Assembly: GCA_027488495.1 (NCBI GenBank)
Contig: JAIYBO010000182.1
Span: forward strand, 1-8,285
DNA length: 8,285 nucleotides
Source of the DNA: Bacteroidota bacterium
GTDB taxonomy: Bacteria; Bacteroidota; Bacteroidia; NS11-12g; UBA955
Direction of reading: 5' to 3'
Part shown: one piece after another, positions 4,894 through 8,285 of the stretch
Position numbering within the stretch: the first letter of the stretch is position 1
Layout: every line of letters starts with the position of its first letter
Program-made: the position numbers and the translations under genes
Notes under the pieces: model-generated
Seen by the model: the letters and a program-made list of their open reading frames with translations, nothing else
Told to the model about the DNA's origin: nothing
Databases searched by the model: none

Positions 4894-6096
4894 TCAACGA
4901 CCAAACAACTTCATCGCCTCAGACACATACGTCTTCACGCAAGCATATACCTTCCCGCCGTCAGCATCCCGCTCAATCCCATTCCCCGTGCGCACAACCA
5001 CCATCCCCCGCGATGGAATCAACACAATGTACTGCCCCTTCAACCCCTGAAAATAACTGAACTTCACCCCGTCTACCTCGCCCAACCAAAACGAATGTCC
5101 GTAATTCAACGACCGCGGTGCCTCCGGGTGATTCGCCGATACAAACGGACGTTGCGCCATCGCCAAAAACCCAGAATCTATCATCCCATCGCCGTGATGC
5201 ATCACCATCAAGCCCAAACGACCGAAATCGCGGGCCCGCGCGTTGAAACAACAAAAATTCAATTCCCTGCCGTTCTCCTTATCCAAAGACCAAGTGGCCG
5301 GCGCCTCAGCACCCAACGGCTTCCAGATTCTTTCCGATGCCAATTCCGCCAAATGCTTTCCCGTCACCTGCTCCAAAACCAACCCCAACAATTGCGTGGC
5401 ACCACTCTGATATTCAAACACTTCCCCCGGCTTCACCACCACCGGCACCTTGCGCATCGTGGCCTCAATATCGCTCCCGTAATACGCCTTCGCCGTGATG
5501 CCAAAAGGCGACACATAACTTTCATTCCAAGCCAACCCCGCCGTCATCGTGATCAAATGCCTCAACGTCAACCCCCGCGCATTCTCCTCCAACGCCTCAT
5601 TCCGATACCCATCCACATCCTTAACCGCACCCACCCAAGGCAAAAACTTCCTCACCGGCTCGTCCCACGACGATATTTCACCGCGCTCAATGGCCTGCTC
5701 CACCAACAAACAAGTGATCGTTTTGGCCATCGAAAACGAATTCGTAGGCACCAACCCATCCACCGGCTCAAAATATTTCTCGCACACCAACGTATCGTTG
5801 CGAAACACCAAAAAAGCACCGCTCTCCGTTTTGCCCAACATCGCCACCAACCCCTCACTCAATGCCGCCTCCGAAGCGCCTTCCAACGTCACCAAAGGCG
5901 TCACCTTCGATGGATCATTGGCGATTTCTCTCGTATCAAACCCCTTGTAATCCAAATAGTTGGCCGATTTCTGTCCGATCAAATACGTCAACCGAACCCC
6001 CTTAACCAAATAACCCCATGGCGAAACCCACACCACCCCGGTCAATACCGTAGCGATGCCCAACACCAACAAAAAGCGCTGAAAAGCCTTCATCAT
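4894..6096 (-). CDS. Serine hydrolase of the beta-lactamase / penicillin-binding protein family (COG1680)
   Basis: The 400-residue product has a short basic start and one hydrophobic segment (about 6-28), either a signal peptide or a membrane anchor, so it probably acts in the periplasm. The class C beta-lactamase/esterase-like fold is shown by SMAK (Ser122 and Lys125, nucleophile and general base) in NSFSMAKTITCLLVEQAI. The catalytic Tyr229 is in EYQSGATQLLG, with Ser in the third position where many family members have Asn. Further features are GLTLRHLITMTAGLAW and the C-terminal GLKGQYIVLIPSRGMVVVRTG in place of the KTG strand. The substrate cannot be read from sequence; family members include peptidases, esterases and true beta-lactamases, and resistance should not be assumed. 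It is the first gene of the operon with ribD and yigZ, with no obvious functional link. The TTG at 6102 extends the frame but overlaps the -7 box, so the ATG at 6096 (or 6093) is preferred. Confidence 0.88.
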   Translation of the reverse strand: MMKAFQRFLLVLGIATVLTGVVWVSPWGYLVKGVRLTYLIGQKSANYLDYKGFDTREIANDPSKVTPLVTLEGASEAALSEGLVAMLGKTESGAFLVFRNDTLVCEKYFEPVDGLVPTNSFSMAKTITCLLVEQAIERGEISSWDEPVRKFLPWVGAVKDVDGYRNEALEENARGLTLRHLITMTAGLAWNESYVSPFGITAKAYYGSDIEATMRKVPVVVKPGEVFEYQSGATQLLGLVLEQVTGKHLAELASERIWKPLGAEAPATWSLDKENGRELNFCCFNARARDFGRLGLMVMHHGDGMIDSGFLAMAQRPFVSANHPEAPRSLNYGHSFWLGEVDGVKFSYFQGLKGQYIVLIPSRGMVVVRTGNGIERDADGGKVYACVKTYVSEAMKLFGR

Positions 6097-6099
6097 ATT

Positions 6100-6107
6100 C
6101 AAATGTA
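6100..6107 (-). promoter_or_regulatory. Putative -7 box (TACATTTG) of the hydrolase-ribD-yigZ operon
   Basis: TACATTTG on the minus strand matches TAnnTTTG and ends three bases before ATG 6096 and six before ATG 6093. No convincing -33 TTG lies about 20 bases upstream. It shares the short 6103-6180 gap with the divergent promoter of the Asp-box gene. Confidence 0.45.
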
Positions 6108-6166
6108 ATCAAACATTCCAAAGTTTGCACCCACCAAAATCCAATTCAAACTCCCTCCGCATCGCG

Positions 6167-6174
6167 TATATTTG
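6167..6174 (+). promoter_or_regulatory. Putative -7 box (TATATTTG) of the Asp-box protein gene
   Basis: TATATTTG matches TAnnTTTG and ends six bases before the ATG at 6181. A good -33 element is not evident at the usual spacing. Its position directly before the start, as for three other genes here, supports it and suggests a leaderless or nearly leaderless transcript. Confidence 0.5.
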
Positions 6175-6180
6175 TAATTT

Positions 6181-8285
6181 ATGAAATTGTTGCTTCGCAA
6201 ACGCGCCCTCTATATCCTCTTTCCCTTAGCCACCTTTGCCGGATTTTCCGTCCTGCTAAACACCCACAACCTGCTGCCCGCCAAAATCAAAAATGGCCTC
6301 AATCCAGGGTACTTTAAGCAGTGGTTTGAAGAGAAAAAAGACGCCCATGGAGAAATTCCATCCTTCCTTCGCTCGCAATGGGCCAAGTACGATGCCCTAA
6401 AAGCCAACTTGAGTCGCAGATCCAGCGAAAACCCCATCGATACCGTCATAGAACTGGGCCCAAAAAGCGTGGGCGGAAGAACCCGCAGCGTGTGGATCGA
6501 TCCCCGCAACGAGAAAATCATCCTCGCCGCCGCCATCTCAGGCGGTATGTGGCGCTCCACCGATGGTGGCCTCAACTGGAAACCCCTCAACGAACACCAA
6601 GTGTCTATGATGCCCTCATGCATCACATCAAACCCCTTCAACCACAATGAAATCTATTACGGCACCGGCGAAAGCCGAGCCAATAGCGCCGATGTAGACG
6701 GTGAAGGCGTTTTCAAATCCACAGACGGTGGTATCACCTTCAACCAAATCAGCAGCTCCGCCAAAACCGCGGGATTTCAACAAATTTGGGACATCGAACA
6801 CGCCAAAGACGATTCACAAACCCTCTTCGTAGGCACCCAAACCAACGGATTGTATCGCTCCACCGATGGCGGAACCACCTTCACAAACGTTTACGCCGGT
6901 GGCAACAAGCAAGTCACCGACATCCTCTGTTTGCCCAACAACCGCGTGATCGCATCCCTGCACTCCTCGCAAGTGGTGGCCTCCGATTCGCTCGGAAAAC
7001 CAGGCACCTTCAAAGCCATTGCCTTCCCAAGCGCACCCGGATCGGGCAGTTATCGCAGAATCCAACTCGCCAGTCCAGCCAATTTCCCCAACGTAGTCTA
7101 TGCCGTTTTCGAGGGATTTGCGTTCGACGCTACCCCCGTGGCTTTCTATAAAAGCAGCGATGGCGGTCGCACGTGGACAAAACGCATCGAACCCGCCAAA
7201 GCCGGTGCCAGTTATCAAGCCTATTGCCTCCTGCTCGGCGCAAGTCCAATCGATTCCAACGACGTTGTTTGTGGCGGCGTAAACCTAGTGAGAACCTTAG
7301 ACGGTGGAAAAACGTGGACGCCCCTCACAGTAGGACATTCAGACCACCACGCCTTCGCCTACCTACCCAAAACCACCAACGAATTCATCGTGGGCACCGA
7401 TGGAGGCATCTACAAATACCGTTGGAACAGCACCGAAATCGCAGCCAACCTCAACAACGGATACCGCGTAACCCAGTTCTATGCCGGCGCATACGGTCCA
7501 ACCGATTTGGTGGCAATTGCCGGAGCACAAGACAATGGCACGCACGTGGCCAGCAAACCCATGGTGAGTCAACGTTTCTTCGGGGGCGATGGCGCATACT
7601 GTCACATCGGCTTGCAAGACGGTAGCATCGCCTACATGAGCTACCAAAACGCAGCCATTCACGTGATGAAAAGCTTCAGTCCGTCCAACCCTGCCTGGGG
7701 CACAAACATCACCGACCCCGCCTTTGAAACAGACGGCGTAGATTTCATCAACCTATACGAAATGAATCCAACCGACCAGTACCAAGTGTATTACCGCACC
7801 AACAGGGGCTTGTATCGCACCACGGACATGGGAAGCAGTTGGACGAAGTTGAATGCCAGCATCCGTGCGGGCATCAAGGCGATAGGCATTTCCAAGCAAG
7901 AAAACCCAGTGGTGTATTTTGGCGGCACGGGCTCACAGTTGTATAAAATTGAAAAGGCGGCCACCACCATTGCGGGCAAGGAAGTGAACTACAACAGCAG
8001 CGCGCCCACGGCGGTAACCAATGACAACATCAAGGGGATGCACGTGCACCCGAACAATCCCTATGTGTTGTATGTGGCCTTATCGAACATCAGCAACCAG
8101 CCCCGCGCTTGGAAGGTGACCGGGTTGGATAGCATCACGAACAAACCCGTTTGGACGAACATTTCGGGCGATTTGCCCCCCGGTTTGCCGGTGAACATGT
8201 TGGCGGTGGACCCAGCGAATCCGGATGCGGTGTTTTTCGCAGGCACCGATTTTGGGTTGTACTACACGATCGATTCAGGAAAAAC
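6181..8285 (+). CDS. Secreted Asp-box (BNR/sortilin-like) beta-propeller protein, 5' part (runs off window)
   Basis: The frame is open from the ATG at 6181 to the last base, giving 701 complete codons and no stop. The N-terminus (MKLLLRKRALYILFPLATFAGFSVLL) is a signal peptide or anchor. The mature part opens with the family block LGPKSVGGRTRSVWIDPRNE and SGGMWRSTDGG. Asp boxes (S-x-D-x-G-x-T-W/F) occur near residues 125-133 (RSTDGGLNW), 179-187 (KSTDGGITF), 226-234 (RSTDGGTTF), 324-332 (KSSDGGRTW), 371-379 (RTLDGGKTW) and 546-554 (RTTDMGSSW, variant). One more is cut by the window edge (YTIDSGK). VGTDGGIYKY and FGGDGAYCHIG are also typical. The spacing predicts one or more beta-propellers of the VPS10/BNR type, for ligand or glycan binding rather than a proven enzyme. 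In Bacteroidota such proteins often end in a type IX secretion sorting domain, which would lie beyond the window. Base skew and codon choice change near 7800. Confidence 0.9.
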   Translation, partial: MKLLLRKRALYILFPLATFAGFSVLLNTHNLLPAKIKNGLNPGYFKQWFEEKKDAHGEIPSFLRSQWAKYDALKANLSRRSSENPIDTVIELGPKSVGGRTRSVWIDPRNEKIILAAAISGGMWRSTDGGLNWKPLNEHQVSMMPSCITSNPFNHNEIYYGTGESRANSADVDGEGVFKSTDGGITFNQISSSAKTAGFQQIWDIEHAKDDSQTLFVGTQTNGLYRSTDGGTTFTNVYAGGNKQVTDILCLPNNRVIASLHSSQVVASDSLGKPGTFKAIAFPSAPGSGSYRRIQLASPANFPNVVYAVFEGFAFDATPVAFYKSSDGGRTWTKRIEPAKAGASYQAYCLLLGASPIDSNDVVCGGVNLVRTLDGGKTWTPLTVGHSDHHAFAYLPKTTNEFIVGTDGGIYKYRWNSTEIAANLNNGYRVTQFYAGAYGPTDLVAIAGAQDNGTHVASKPMVSQRFFGGDGAYCHIGLQDGSIAYMSYQNAAIHVMKSFSPSNPAWGTNITDPAFETDGVDFINLYEMNPTDQYQVYYRTNRGLYRTTDMGSSWTKLNASIRAGIKAIGISKQENPVVYFGGTGSQLYKIEKAATTIAGKEVNYNSSAPTAVTNDNIKGMHVHPNNPYVLYVALSNISNQPRAWKVTGLDSITNKPVWTNISGDLPPGLPVNMLAVDPANPDAVFFAGTDFGLYYTIDSGK

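Noticed and set aside
4894..6096. Calling the serine hydrolase an antibiotic-resistance beta-lactamase
   Set aside because: The SxxK and Tyr motifs are shared by esterases and peptidases of the same fold, and the C-terminal strand reads GLKGQ instead of a classical KTG. Nothing in the context points to resistance.
4705..6108. A 467-codon open frame on the plus strand opposite the serine hydrolase gene
   Set aside because: The translation is low-complexity and rich in His, Arg, Pro and Gln with no domain. The opposite strand encodes a clear serine hydrolase with an SxxK motif, and the frame is a by-product of its base composition.
6210..7662. Minus-strand open frames opposite the Asp-box gene (for example 6210-6647, 6814-7218, 7363-7662)
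   Set aside because: The plus-strand frame from 6181 is continuous for 701 codons with repeated Asp boxes. The minus-strand products show no recognisable features.

Overview
The window looks like chromosomal DNA from a member of the Bacteroidota. Four start codons have a TAnnTTTG box, the -7 element typical of that phylum, a few bases upstream. The core genes lack Shine-Dalgarno sequences. The right end carries a long secreted Asp-box (BNR/sortilin-like) protein of a type common in these bacteria. No rRNA, tRNA, CRISPR array, transposase or integrase was seen, and I cannot name a genus.

Layout. (1) Bases 2-1039 (+) hold the 3' part of a multi-pass membrane protein gene that enters from the left edge. 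(2) Bases 984-1623 (-) hold a compact two-gene cassette: an unknown small basic protein, then a DUF2335-type two-helix membrane protein. (3) Bases 1721-1882 (+) are a second, orphan copy of the membrane-protein gene's 3' end. A 123-bp stretch in it matches bases 850-972 at 119 of 123 positions. (4) Bases 1850-3008 (-) hold a probable type II toxin-antitoxin operon: an HTH plus Panacea (DUF4065/SocA-like) antitoxin followed by an overlapping RelE/HigB-like toxin. Its promoter overlaps an inverted repeat that could be the autoregulatory operator. (5) Bases 3125-6096 (-) hold a tight operon: serine beta-lactamase-family hydrolase, then ribD, then yigZ. (6) Bases 6181-8285 (+) are the 5' part of a long Asp-box repeat protein that runs off the right edge.

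Bases 984-3069 read as a small accessory island between the membrane-protein gene and the convergent ribD/yigZ operon. Each of the two accessory cassettes ends inside a copy of the same gene tail, and both of its downstream cistrons use strong Shine-Dalgarno sites that the core genes lack. The most interesting features are the duplicated gene tail marking a possible insertion hotspot, the Panacea toxin-antitoxin pair, and the uncharacterised DUF2335 pair. The divergent promoters at 6100-6174 serve the hydrolase/ribD/yigZ operon on one side and the Asp-box gene on the other.
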